Shown here piece by piece: positions 52,244 to 59,974 of a stretch of DNA of 64,000 bases (positions within the stretch are counted from its first letter, which is position 1; each line of letters opens with the position of its first letter). The stretch covers positions 682,001 through 746,000 of the forward strand of contig NZ_CP093312.1 in assembly GCF_023213175.1 (NCBI RefSeq), given 5' to 3'. A program made the position numbers and the translations under genes. The notes below the pieces were generated by a model, which was not told the origin of the DNA, did no database searches, and was given only the letters and a program-made list of their open reading frames with translations. Source of the stretch: Sulfurovum sp. XGS-02 (GTDB taxonomy: Bacteria > Campylobacterota > Campylobacteria > Campylobacterales > Sulfurovaceae).

Positions 52244-53428
52244 ATGGATGCAAGTCAAAGACCACAATTAGAAAAACAAAAAGTAGATATAAATTACTTA
52301 CTAAAAGAGGCTCCAAGAGAGCAGCACTTTATTACAGGTGCACAGGCGATGGCGGAAGCTGTTAAGAGAGCAAACGTTGATATGGCGATTGCGTATCCTA
52401 TTACACCGCAATCAGAGGTAATGCACCTTGTTGGTGATATTTATGCACAAGGTCACATCAAAGAGTACTATAGAGCGGAAGAAGAGCTTGGTACTATGTC
52501 AGCGATAGCTGGTGCGGCAAGAGCAGGTGTTCGTCTATTTACAGCAACATCAGGACCAGGACTTCTTAGAGGTCTAGAGGCAATCGTATCATGGTCTGGA
52601 CACAGAGTTCCAGCGGTACTTGGTATCTTGACTCGTGTTGTTAACGCACCGTTGTCAATTCAGCCAGATAACATCGAAATGGCATACATGATGCACTGTG
52701 GTGCTGTAATGCTACATGCTGAAAACCAACAAGATACATTTGACTATACATTGGCAGCATTTGCTATCACTGAAAAAGTTGATGTATATATTCCAGTAGC
52801 TGTTGCAACAGAAGGTTTCTTCGTAACACACGCTAAGGGTTATGTTGATATGACAGCTGATGATATTTGTCTTAATGACTTTGACCCGGTTGCAGCTCCG
52901 GTTCCAGCTATGGATAACGAAACTCCACCGGCTAGAATCCAGCGTGATGCACCAGTTCAAAAGTCAAACTTCATGTCTTACTTGATTCACTCAGTATGGC
53001 AGCAAGAGATCTGGGATTCAAACCAACGTGCGATGAAATATATCTATGAGTACCTTGGTGGACCGATCGAAGTTCAAAACCCTGAAGCTGATGTATTTGT
53101 TCTTGGTTCTGGTTGTGCTGCAGCACAATGTAGAGAAGCACATAGATATGCTCAAGAAGAGGGCTTAAGTGTTGGTTTTGTTAAAGTAAAAGCAATCAGA
53201 CCATTCCCAGTTGATGAAATCAGAGAAGCATTAAAGAATGCTAAAGCGGTAATCGTTCCTGAGCACAACATTATCGGTTGGTTATGTAAAGAAGTTAAAG
53301 CAGCTATTCCAAATGGTGGAATCGTTGTAGAGGGTCCAAGAGTATACGGTGGTATGACACTTCCAGTAGAATTGATCATGAAAGAAATTCACACTGCTCT
53401 TGGTCTAGAGTACGATCTAAAACTATAA
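52244..53428 (+). CDS. porA: 2-oxoacid:ferredoxin oxidoreductase alpha subunit (pyruvate type likely)
   Basis: 394 residues. ITGAQAMAEAVKRANVDMAIAYPITPQSEV is the TPP-pyrimidine domain I start, EEELGTMSAIAGAARAGVRLFTATSGPGL the conserved middle block, and the transketolase C-terminal-like domain begins near VFVLGSGCAAAQCRE. It forms the catalytic core with the beta subunit and holds the 2-oxoacid. The start at 52244 follows AAAGGAGAGAATCA, 12 bases after the E subunit stop. The reverse reaction (acetyl-CoA + CO2 to pyruvate) is a key carbon-fixing step of the reductive TCA cycle. Confidence 0.85.
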   Translation: MDASQRPQLEKQKVDINYLLKEAPREQHFITGAQAMAEAVKRANVDMAIAYPITPQSEVMHLVGDIYAQGHIKEYYRAEEELGTMSAIAGAARAGVRLFTATSGPGLLRGLEAIVSWSGHRVPAVLGILTRVVNAPLSIQPDNIEMAYMMHCGAVMLHAENQQDTFDYTLAAFAITEKVDVYIPVAVATEGFFVTHAKGYVDMTADDICLNDFDPVAAPVPAMDNETPPARIQRDAPVQKSNFMSYLIHSVWQQEIWDSNQRAMKYIYEYLGGPIEVQNPEADVFVLGSGCAAAQCREAHRYAQEEGLSVGFVKVKAIRPFPVDEIREALKNAKAVIVPEHNIIGWLCKEVKAAIPNGGIVVEGPRVYGGMTLPVELIMKEIHTALGLEYDLKL

Positions 53429-53440
53429 AAAGGGGATAAA

Positions 53441-54337
53441 ATGAGCTTAAAATATATAACTCCGGCAGAGAGATTTAAAAAATATTTACCAAAAGATTAT
53501 GTTGAGTTAGTTGACTACGGTCCGTTTGGAAAAACTCAAGATGAAGCTGGTCCAGGAAACATGGGTCAGTTCAAAGAATTGATGGAAGAACACCCAATGT
53601 GTTCTGGTTGTTGGATGGCGTATTTCATTAGATTGATCTTCGCTTCACTTCCAGCACCAGAAGAGACTGTAACACTAGGTACAGCTGGATGTGGTCGTTT
53701 GGCTATTTCTCAAGCAGCTGTTCCATTCATCTATGGTAACTACGGTGACCAAAATGCTATGGCTTCTGGTCTTACACGTGCATTTAGAATTCGTTTCCCT
53801 GAGAAACACAAAGATGTTATCACTATCGCTGGTGACGGTGGTACTATGGATATCGGTTTCTCTATGACTATGCACTCATGGATCCGTGGTGAAAAATTCA
53901 CAACGATCATGCTTGATAACGAAGTTTACGGAAACACTGGTGGACAAGAGTCTGGTATGTCTCCTAAAGGTGCTATCCTTAAAATGGCTCCACTCGGTAA
54001 AAAAGGTGAGAAGATGCCTGCAACTGCATTGGCGCAAGCTGCTGGTTGTGTGTATACAGTAAGACTTTCTCCAACAAACATCAAGAAAGCTGCAAAAGTT
54101 ATCAGAAGAGCGATCTTTGTTGCTAGAGAAGTTGGTCCTACATTTGTTCATGCATATACTTCATGTAACATTGAGTACTCTATCCCTACAGAAGATGTAT
54201 TTGCGGATGCAAAAGAGAAAGAGAAAACAAGATTCCAATTCGAAGAGTACATGACTGATGAAGCAAAAGCTGTAATCGATCGTGTAGAAGCTGAAGAAAA
54301 AGCAGCTAAAAGAGCTAAAAAAGCAGAGGTGGTTTAA
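53441..54337 (+). CDS. porB: 2-oxoacid:ferredoxin oxidoreductase beta subunit
   Basis: 298 residues. TPP-binding beta subunit with the CxxC pair MCSGC and the further cysteine in TAGCG for a [4Fe-4S] cluster, the GDGGTMDIGF and NEVYGNTGGQ motif that coordinates the magnesium and pyrophosphate, and a last cysteine in YTSCNIEY. NTGGQ in this position is typical of pyruvate-type enzymes, while 2-oxoglutarate-type usually differs, so pyruvate is my preferred substrate. The C-terminal tail (AEEKAAKRAKKAEVV) is basic. AAAAGGGGATAAA precedes the ATG. It ends one base before the gamma subunit. Confidence 0.85.
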   Translation: MSLKYITPAERFKKYLPKDYVELVDYGPFGKTQDEAGPGNMGQFKELMEEHPMCSGCWMAYFIRLIFASLPAPEETVTLGTAGCGRLAISQAAVPFIYGNYGDQNAMASGLTRAFRIRFPEKHKDVITIAGDGGTMDIGFSMTMHSWIRGEKFTTIMLDNEVYGNTGGQESGMSPKGAILKMAPLGKKGEKMPATALAQAAGCVYTVRLSPTNIKKAAKVIRRAIFVAREVGPTFVHAYTSCNIEYSIPTEDVFADAKEKEKTRFQFEEYMTDEAKAVIDRVEAEEKAAKRAKKAEVV

Positions 54338-54338
54338 T

Positions 54339-55049
54339 ATGGCTGAGCAAAAGAAAAAAGAACGATATAATATTAGAATTTCAGGACTTGGTGGGCAGGG
54401 TGTTGTAACAACTGCTCACATCCTTGGTTCTACTATGGATAACGCAGGTAAATATGCATCTTTGGTACCATTCTTTGGTTCTGAAAAAAGAATGGCACCT
54501 GTTGAAGCATACGTAAGAGCTTCTTCAGAGCCAATTTACGAAGTGGGTGAAGTTGTTTACCCTGATATTATTATGATCTACCATTCACAAGTTGTTACAC
54601 ATGGTAAATCATATACAATGCCTTTCTATACAGGTCTAAAGCCAAACAGTTTGATCATTATCAACACTGACTTTGACGTTCTTAATGAAGATGATATTAA
54701 AGTTCTTAATGACCTAAATGCAACAGTTGTACAATTTGACGCAACAGCATTGGCACTCAAAATCGCTGGTACTGAACTTGCTACGAACATGGCAATGATG
54801 GGTATGCTTCTTGGTCTTACAAAACTTGTAACAACTGAAAACATTGAAGCAGCGGTAAGAGAAAGATTCTTGGGAACTTCATTCGTTTCTTCTGGTGGTA
54901 CAGCAATGCTGGATTCTGCTATTGAGAAAAAGTTTAAGAAAAAAGAAGAATTGCTTGCTAAAAACATGGAAGTTATCAACAAAACTTTCGAGATGGCAAA
55001 AACTGTAGACTTGACTGGTGATGAGCTAATTACTAGACTAGACGTATAA
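54339..55049 (+). CDS. porG: 2-oxoacid:ferredoxin oxidoreductase gamma subunit
   Basis: 236 residues. ISGLGGQGVVTTAHILGSTM at the N-terminus is the gamma-subunit glycine loop (usually GxGGQGVVxAA), and FFGSEKRMAPVEAYVRASSEPI is the second block with the conserved arginine. The domain holds the CoA site in related structures. It begins one base after the beta subunit stop with GGTGGTTTAAT as upstream sequence (AGGTGG). Strong translation is indicated by codon choice. Confidence 0.88.
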   Translation: MAEQKKKERYNIRISGLGGQGVVTTAHILGSTMDNAGKYASLVPFFGSEKRMAPVEAYVRASSEPIYEVGEVVYPDIIMIYHSQVVTHGKSYTMPFYTGLKPNSLIIINTDFDVLNEDDIKVLNDLNATVVQFDATALALKIAGTELATNMAMMGMLLGLTKLVTTENIEAAVRERFLGTSFVSSGGTAMLDSAIEKKFKKKEELLAKNMEVINKTFEMAKTVDLTGDELITRLDV

Positions 55050-55062
55050 GGAAGGGAAATCA

Positions 55063-55287
55063 ATGTATTATGTAGCAAAAGTAGATGCAGACAAATGTGC
55101 TGAATATAAGTGTAACACGTGTACTCTATATTGTCCAGAAGCGAATACGCTTATGTTCGATAAAGAGAGAAATACATCATGGGTAGATGAAAACAGATGT
55201 AAAGGGTGTGCACTTTGTGTATACGTTTGTTCTGACATGCTAGATAGAAATTGTATTACAATGGAAATGGCTGGTCACGAAGAGTAG
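55063..55287 (+). CDS. porD: 2-oxoacid:ferredoxin oxidoreductase delta subunit (2[4Fe-4S] ferredoxin)
   Basis: 74 residues. Two cluster motifs: CAEYKCNTCTLYCP in the first half and CKGCALCVYVC in the second, so two [4Fe-4S] clusters carry electrons between the TPP site and free ferredoxin. AAGGAAGGGAAATCA before the ATG provides a strong ribosome site. It is the last gene of the operon; in Hydrogenobacter the delta gene precedes alpha, so the order here (E-alpha-beta-gamma-delta) differs. Confidence 0.9.
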   Translation: MYYVAKVDADKCAEYKCNTCTLYCPEANTLMFDKERNTSWVDENRCKGCALCVYVCSDMLDRNCITMEMAGHEE

Positions 55288-55304
55288 TCTCTTCAACCCC
55301 ATTG

Positions 55305-55322
55305 GTCACCCTCCCGGGTGGC
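55305..55322 (+). terminator. Hairpin after the oxidoreductase operon
   Basis: GTCACCC/GGGTGGC (one T-G pair) with loop TCCC, 17 bases after the stop; no T run follows, so termination strength is uncertain. Confidence 0.45.
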
Positions 55323-55488
55323 TTATCTCAATGATCTCTCTGATCATCCAATACTAAAACCTCTCAAAAACTTTCTATTATAAATCTTTAACAGTACAAT
55401 TGAAGCTGTTTCATAGCTTAAAACTATAGATTTGTTAATTTTAGACAATAATGCTAAAATTACGCAATTTAAAACCGAAAGGATTGTA

Positions 55489-56748
55489 TTGAAAGTTACA
55501 GTAGAAAAAATAGATGATGTAAATTACATTATAAGTGGTACTGTCGAAAATAGCGTGATCGAAGAGAAAGTCGCTAAACTTAAAGAAGAAGCAGAAAAAG
55601 CACCTAAAGACGAAGAGACTACCGATGAAAACATCGAGCAAAATGCTGCAAGTCAAGTATTTCAAGATTTCATCAATGCCGGTATTCAAGAAGGTAATTT
55701 GGATGTTGAAAACATATTGGGCCAACCGGGACTCAAAAAATACGAGCAGTTAGACGACAGTATCTACTTTGAAGTAGAAGTAGCTGTCAGCCCTGAGATC
55801 AATGTGGATGACATTGATTTTGACGAGATCGCACCAGATTATACAAAACCTACTGCAAGTCCTGAAGCTGTAGAAGCAAAACTTGCAGAGTTCGCTCAAC
55901 AACAAGCGCCATTTACCAAACTTGAAACACCAAAGCCGATAGAAATCGGTGATGTCGCTGTGATCGATTTTACAGGGTATATCGATGATAAACCATTTGA
56001 AGGCGGGAGTGCTGAGAAGTTTAACATTAAAGTAGGGTCTAACAAGTTTATCCCAGGATTTGAAGAGCAGCTTGTCGGTATGGAGTATGGGGAAGAGAGA
56101 GATGTGATCGTTACTTTCCCAAAAAACTATTCTGCCGATGATCTGGCGGGTAAAGAAGCCAAGTTTGTTGTTAAACTGCATGAGATCCAAGAGCAAAAAC
56201 CGGTGACGATAGATGATGCGTTTGCACAAAAAGTATTAAACAATAATACTGCAACGGTTGAAACACTGAAGAAACAGTTTGGTGAACAGGTCACAGCTGA
56301 AGAACTCTCACAGATCTATATGCGTGATCTTAAACCAAAGATCGTAGAAGCATTGCTTGCAAAATTTGACTTTACTTTACCTAACAACGTTGTAGAGACA
56401 GAGATCGATGCAAAGGTCCGTGAAAAGACCAGAAGTTTCACGGAAGAAGAACATCAATCCTATGTGAATGATAAGGAAAAGTTCAGACAGCTCAGAGAAT
56501 CTGTACGTGAAGAGGCAAGACAAAGTATCAAGTTGGCACTTATCGTTGAAGCTTTGGCTAAAAGAGAAGGCATTGATGTACATGAACAAGAGGTGATCGC
56601 TGCACTAGGTTACCAAGCGACAATGACAGGTCAGGATCCACAGGCATTGTTAAAGTACTACCAAGACAACAACTTGATGACAGCAGCAAAAATGGGACTC
56701 ACTGAAGATAAACTTTTTGGTCATATACTCGGCTTCCATAAAGCATAA
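55489..56748 (+). CDS. Trigger factor-like chaperone without the ribosome-docking signature
   Basis: 419 residues from a TTG with AAAGGA five bases upstream; the frame from 55432 is longer but has no ribosome site. The FKBP-type PPIase domain is clear at about 150-235 (GDVAVIDFTGYIDDKPFEGG, GSNKFIPGFEEQLVGMEYG), and the C-terminal chaperone arms follow to the end (ALGYQATMTGQDPQALLKYY). The N-terminal domain is recognisable (KVTVEKIDDVNYIISGTV), but where trigger factors carry GFRxGKVP this chain reads APKDEETTDENIEQNAA (about 38-54). So ribosome docking by the usual loop is doubtful. The gene neighbours are also unusual (no clpP), supporting a divergent or second copy. Confidence 0.8.
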   Translation: MKVTVEKIDDVNYIISGTVENSVIEEKVAKLKEEAEKAPKDEETTDENIEQNAASQVFQDFINAGIQEGNLDVENILGQPGLKKYEQLDDSIYFEVEVAVSPEINVDDIDFDEIAPDYTKPTASPEAVEAKLAEFAQQQAPFTKLETPKPIEIGDVAVIDFTGYIDDKPFEGGSAEKFNIKVGSNKFIPGFEEQLVGMEYGEERDVIVTFPKNYSADDLAGKEAKFVVKLHEIQEQKPVTIDDAFAQKVLNNNTATVETLKKQFGEQVTAEELSQIYMRDLKPKIVEALLAKFDFTLPNNVVETEIDAKVREKTRSFTEEEHQSYVNDKEKFRQLRESVREEARQSIKLALIVEALAKREGIDVHEQEVIAALGYQATMTGQDPQALLKYYQDNNLMTAAKMGLTEDKLFGHILGFHKA

Positions 56749-56763
56749 GTACCTTCCTTCGTC

Positions 56764-57429
56764 ATGAATAAAACAGATGAACTCTGGGTTCACGCACTTT
56801 GGGAGTGGGCAGATGAAAACGCAGTCCCGGACCTACAGTGGGTAGACCATGATTCATATCTGAAGGGCGGTTATTTCAAAGGGTTGCCAAGAAGCAAAGA
56901 AAAGTTACTGAAGCTAACGGAACTGAACCTTCTTGGTGCCCAACTGACTGAGCTGCCGGCAGAAATAGGCAACCTAACACACTTAAAGAGACTCTATTTG
57001 TTAGGGAACCGGCTTACGCAATTACCCTCTGCGATAGGGAAACTCGTGAATCTGGAAGAGCTGTATCTACCGGGCAACCAATTAAGCAGCTTACCCAAAG
57101 AGATAGGGGCTTTAAAAAACTTAAAGCTTCTTCTTCTCCAAGAGAACCGACTCACAATACTGCCAAGGCAGATCGGTGACCTTATAAGTTTGACAACCTT
57201 GGAACTTGGCGGGAACCAGCTGACATCTCTGCCCGAAGAGATAGGAAAACTTACGACCTTAAGTAAATTAACCCTTTGGAAAAACAAGCTCACAAAACTT
57301 CCTGATGAGATAGTAGGTCTTGTGAATTTGAGAGAGTTGGATTGTATTTACAATAGACTAGCCTTGACAAAAGAGCAGGTTGCATGGCTAGAGGCCCTGC
57401 TAACCAAAGAGTGTTCAGTCAGTGTGTAA
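56764..57429 (+). CDS. Leucine-rich-repeat protein
   Basis: 221 residues. From about 55 to 205 there are seven LRR units of 23 residues with the consensus LxxLxLxxNxLxxLPxxIGxLxx: LTELNLLGAQLTELPAEIG, LKRLYLLGNRLTQLPSAIG, LEELYLPGNQLSSLPKEIG, and so on. No signal peptide or kinase is fused, so it is an intracellular, protein-binding LRR of the kind known from some Proteobacteria and plants. The short N-terminal part contains ELWVHALWEWADENAVPDL, which has several tryptophans. There is no good ribosome site; the start is the first ATG (56764). Partner unknown. Confidence 0.8.
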   Translation: MNKTDELWVHALWEWADENAVPDLQWVDHDSYLKGGYFKGLPRSKEKLLKLTELNLLGAQLTELPAEIGNLTHLKRLYLLGNRLTQLPSAIGKLVNLEELYLPGNQLSSLPKEIGALKNLKLLLLQENRLTILPRQIGDLISLTTLELGGNQLTSLPEEIGKLTTLSKLTLWKNKLTKLPDEIVGLVNLRELDCIYNRLALTKEQVAWLEALLTKECSVSV

Positions 57430-57506
57430 TGCTGCAAAGCATGTACACGTAAATACACTTGTAGTATAGTTTAGCTATACTCTCAGCATTAATATTAGGA
57501 GAGACA

Positions 57507-57914
57507 ATGCCTTATGATTCAGTTGACAGACCTTCCATAGAGAGAATGGTACGTGAGTTTTATACTGATGTACTTCAAGATGATATCCTGGGTCCTATCT
57601 TCATCAAAGCTCTGGGGAATGATCTAAAAAACGGTAAATGGCATGAACATCTTAACACACTCTATAATTTTTGGATGCAAATGATGACAGGTGAGTCACC
57701 ATATCAGGGACACCCTTTCCCTCCGCACGCATTTCTGGGACCGCTTTCTCGAGAAACGTTTGAACGCTGGTTGGAACTCTTTCATCAGACGGTCTATCGG
57801 CTCTTTGTTCCAGAGATCGCGGAGAAGTTTTATAAAAAAGCGGATATCCTGGCAGAGCAGTTCATGGATAACCTTGGTATCAATGATGATGAAGATGATG
57901 ATGACGATTACTAA
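57507..57914 (+). CDS. Group III truncated haemoglobin
   Basis: 135 residues. The layout of group III (Ctb-like) haemoglobins is seen: SIERMVREFYTDVLQDDILGPIF for helices A/B, WHEHLNTLYNFWMQMMTGES for E, and PPHAFLGPLSRETFERWLELFHQ with the proximal histidine of helix F (PPHAF). The C-terminus has an acidic tail (NDDEDDDDD) not needed for haem binding. Campylobacter Ctb binds oxygen tightly and modulates NO and O2 response; here the partner is not known. TTAGGAGAGACA is a strong ribosome site. A second family member starts at 63736. Confidence 0.9.
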   Translation: MPYDSVDRPSIERMVREFYTDVLQDDILGPIFIKALGNDLKNGKWHEHLNTLYNFWMQMMTGESPYQGHPFPPHAFLGPLSRETFERWLELFHQTVYRLFVPEIAEKFYKKADILAEQFMDNLGINDDEDDDDDY

Positions 57915-57926
57915 AAAGGAGATGAA

Positions 57927-58289
57927 ATGAGTGAACAGGCAAAAATATTGGCAGAACTGCAGGCGATCATTATGACCATTTTAAAAAATGGATCTGCCTC
58001 AGAAGCTGAAGGTAAGAGGATAGATGAGCTTGAAGCCTTGCTGCTTGAGCAAAAGTGTTATACAGAGATCGATCATGAAACATACGAGTATCTAGGAGAA
58101 GAGATCGCAGGTCTCTTTGCCAGTGACCACACTATGGAAGCCATAGAGAAAATGTGTGAGAGTGAGATCACACCTGAGGATTTCTTTGGGTTTATAGCCT
58201 ATCATGATGAAGATGAAGAGTATATAGATCTCTTTACCGATGCATTTATCGCAGAGGTAAAGAAGGTCTATGAGTCAAAGTGTTCCTAG
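57927..58289 (+). CDS. Hypothetical acidic protein downstream of truncated haemoglobin
   Basis: 120 residues, acidic and helical, cytosolic. EQAKILAELQAIIMTILKNG starts a helix, IDELEALLLEQKCYTEIDHE follows, and PEDFFGFIAYHDEDEEYIDL is the most distinct portion. No family recognised. AAAAGGAGATGAA before the ATG and a 12-base gap to the haemoglobin gene argue for co-transcription, so an accessory role in oxygen or NO handling is possible. A convergent rhodanese gene follows. Confidence 0.55.
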   Translation: MSEQAKILAELQAIIMTILKNGSASEAEGKRIDELEALLLEQKCYTEIDHETYEYLGEEIAGLFASDHTMEAIEKMCESEITPEDFFGFIAYHDEDEEYIDLFTDAFIAEVKKVYESKCS

Positions 58290-58328
58290 CAGCACTAGGC
58301 TCATAATTTAGGATAACTGCCGTTATAT

Positions 58329-58811
58329 CTATTTTTCCTTTTTCAATACAACATCACCTAATCCTGTTTTTACAGGATACCCCGCGTTTGCCCAGCCTTT
58401 TAATCCGCCCTGAAGCGTTGTGGCATTCTTATAGCCCATTTTTCTTAAAACTTGTGCCGCCAAAGCTCCACGTCCACCTCTGCGACAGTAGGTGACAATG
58501 TCCATATCTTTATCCGGAATAAGTGTATGAATCTCCCACTCCAGATTTCCACGCGTTACAGCAAGAAAACTCTCTTTATTAAAATCATCAAAGGGTATGC
58601 TTCCCTCTGCATGCTGTTCGGTTTCACGTACGTCTAAAACAATAATATCTTCACCTTCATCAAGCAATATTTTTAATTTTTTTGGTGTGATTTCACCTAC
58701 TTCTTTTTTTGCCTGATTGATTAAATCCATTTTGCTCAATGGCGCTGCCACCAAACTGGTTGATGTAATAACTACTCCTATGAATAAGAGTTTAACTAAG
58801 GTGTTTTTCAT
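58329..58811 (-). CDS. Exported rhodanese-like protein
   Basis: 160 residues. A signal peptide (LLFIGVVITSTSLVAAP) leads to a single rhodanese domain: DIIVLDVRETEQHAEGSIPF, then the active loop YCRRGGRGALAAQVLRKMGY with the catalytic cysteine followed by RRGGRG, and the final LQGGLKGWANAGYPV. Periplasmic rhodaneses move sulfane sulfur and are frequent in sulfur-oxidising relatives. The loop CRRGGR is of the class with RR after cysteine, which is typical of thiosulfate-type enzymes. ATATAATGAA-like sequence precedes the ATG. It converges with the previous gene. Confidence 0.88.
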   Translation of the reverse strand: MKNTLVKLLFIGVVITSTSLVAAPLSKMDLINQAKKEVGEITPKKLKILLDEGEDIIVLDVRETEQHAEGSIPFDDFNKESFLAVTRGNLEWEIHTLIPDKDMDIVTYCRRGGRGALAAQVLRKMGYKNATTLQGGLKGWANAGYPVKTGLGDVVLKKEK

Positions 58812-58873
58812 TATATATCCCTTTTTTCGGTTTTATATAATGTTACCGATACTCTATAAAAAATATGTAAAAG

Positions 58874-59320
58874 TTATTTTGCGTTCTTAGCCTGTATCAC
58901 GGGATTTTTCATCACAGCAGCACGTACATCTTCATTTTCATCTATCATTAATAGATCCAATATCTCAGCCGGGGTACTTGGATTGACCGCAAGAGATGAT
59001 CGTACATTCTCATCTTCATGTTTACTGAGCTCTTTGAGTATCTCTACAGGGGTATTCGGGTTTCCTGCGATCCAGTAGGAGAGGTCACTGTCCTGGCTTA
59101 GTTCAACCAAAGTATCTACGGGTGTATTTAAATGTTCTGCAACAAACTGTTTGACCAGAGGGATCTCATCTTTACTCAGTTTCACTAACGTCTCTGCTGA
59201 TGTATTGATATGTGCAGCGACACGTACGCGTACAAATGGATTCTCTTCTGTACTTAATTGATCTAAGATCTCAGCGGATGTGTTTTCATCTTGTAATAGT
59301 GTTAATGCATCTGTATTCAT
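58874..59320 (-). CDS. LRV-type (leucine-rich variant) repeat protein
   Basis: 148 residues, cytosolic. Five units of about 24 residues: NTSAEILDQLSTEENPFVRV, NTSAETLVKLSKDEIPLVKQ, NTPVDTLVELSQDSDLSYWI, NTPVEILKELSKHEDENVRS and STPAEILDLLMIDENEDVRA, the LRV consensus (VRxxVAxNPxTPxxxLxxLxxD). In Azotobacter an LRV protein is attached to a [4Fe-4S] cluster; the cysteine motif is absent here. Binding partner unknown. The first gene after the rhodanese, but with its own start. Confidence 0.78.
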   Translation of the reverse strand: MNTDALTLLQDENTSAEILDQLSTEENPFVRVRVAAHINTSAETLVKLSKDEIPLVKQFVAEHLNTPVDTLVELSQDSDLSYWIAGNPNTPVEILKELSKHEDENVRSSLAVNPSTPAEILDLLMIDENEDVRAAVMKNPVIQAKNAK

Positions 59321-59497
59321 TTTCGTTGTTACCTTTATCGTTTTTCATCTTTTTTAGCAATGAATTAGTTGGATGCATTGTAGCTTTTATATCTTAAATA
59401 TTAAAGCTTCGCAGCACGCCTCTGATGTATGAAATAGGGTTTTAAGTGAATTTACAATATGATGGCCTAGAAAAGTCCAAAAGGAATAGACAGAGCA

Positions 59498-59872
59498 ATG
59501 GATACAACGATCGATATACACTTTTATGTAACAGAAGAACAACAAGAGACGATAGCATTGAGAGCATCGGAAAACGGCTTTGATGACATCACCGCATACC
59601 TAAAAGTAGTGGCACTCAAAACGCAGGCATTTACGCTTACACCTGCAGGTTCATCAAGCGGGGAAGCATCTGTAGAACTTGGATTTAAAGTCACAGAGGC
59701 ACAGAAAACAAAAATAGAAGAGAATATGAAAGAGAGCGGTTGTGAAGACCTTGAAAGCTATCTCAAATATGTTGCATTGCATGCAGTGGTCACGGCAGTC
59801 GTAGAAGTACGTTCAACAGGAAGCCTGGATGCCATGTTGGCACGTATTGCCAAAGCAAAAAGTAACGGCTAG
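59498..59872 (+). CDS. Tandem RHH-like small protein
   Basis: 124 residues made of two related halves. Residues 10-50 (YVTEEQQETIALRASENGFD, then DITAYLKVVALKTQAF) and 63-103 (FKVTEAQKTKIEENMKESGC, then EDLESYLKYVALHAVV) resemble the ribbon-helix-helix domain of plasmid mobilisation and antitoxin proteins (VTEEQKxxIxxxAxxxGxxxxxxYLKxxAL). The tandem would bind DNA as one chain. It lies 102 bases before the AAA pseudoprotease gene on the same strand. AAAAGGAATAGACAGAGCA precedes the ATG. Confidence 0.5.
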   Translation: MDTTIDIHFYVTEEQQETIALRASENGFDDITAYLKVVALKTQAFTLTPAGSSSGEASVELGFKVTEAQKTKIEENMKESGCEDLESYLKYVALHAVVTAVVEVRSTGSLDAMLARIAKAKSNG

Positions 59873-59974
59873 TTTTTACACTAGTCAGTCATATCCATAA
59901 TTAAGATAGAAAAGCTACAATTCACTTAATTAATTATAGAGATCAAACAGATCCAAACCAATAAGAGTAAACAC

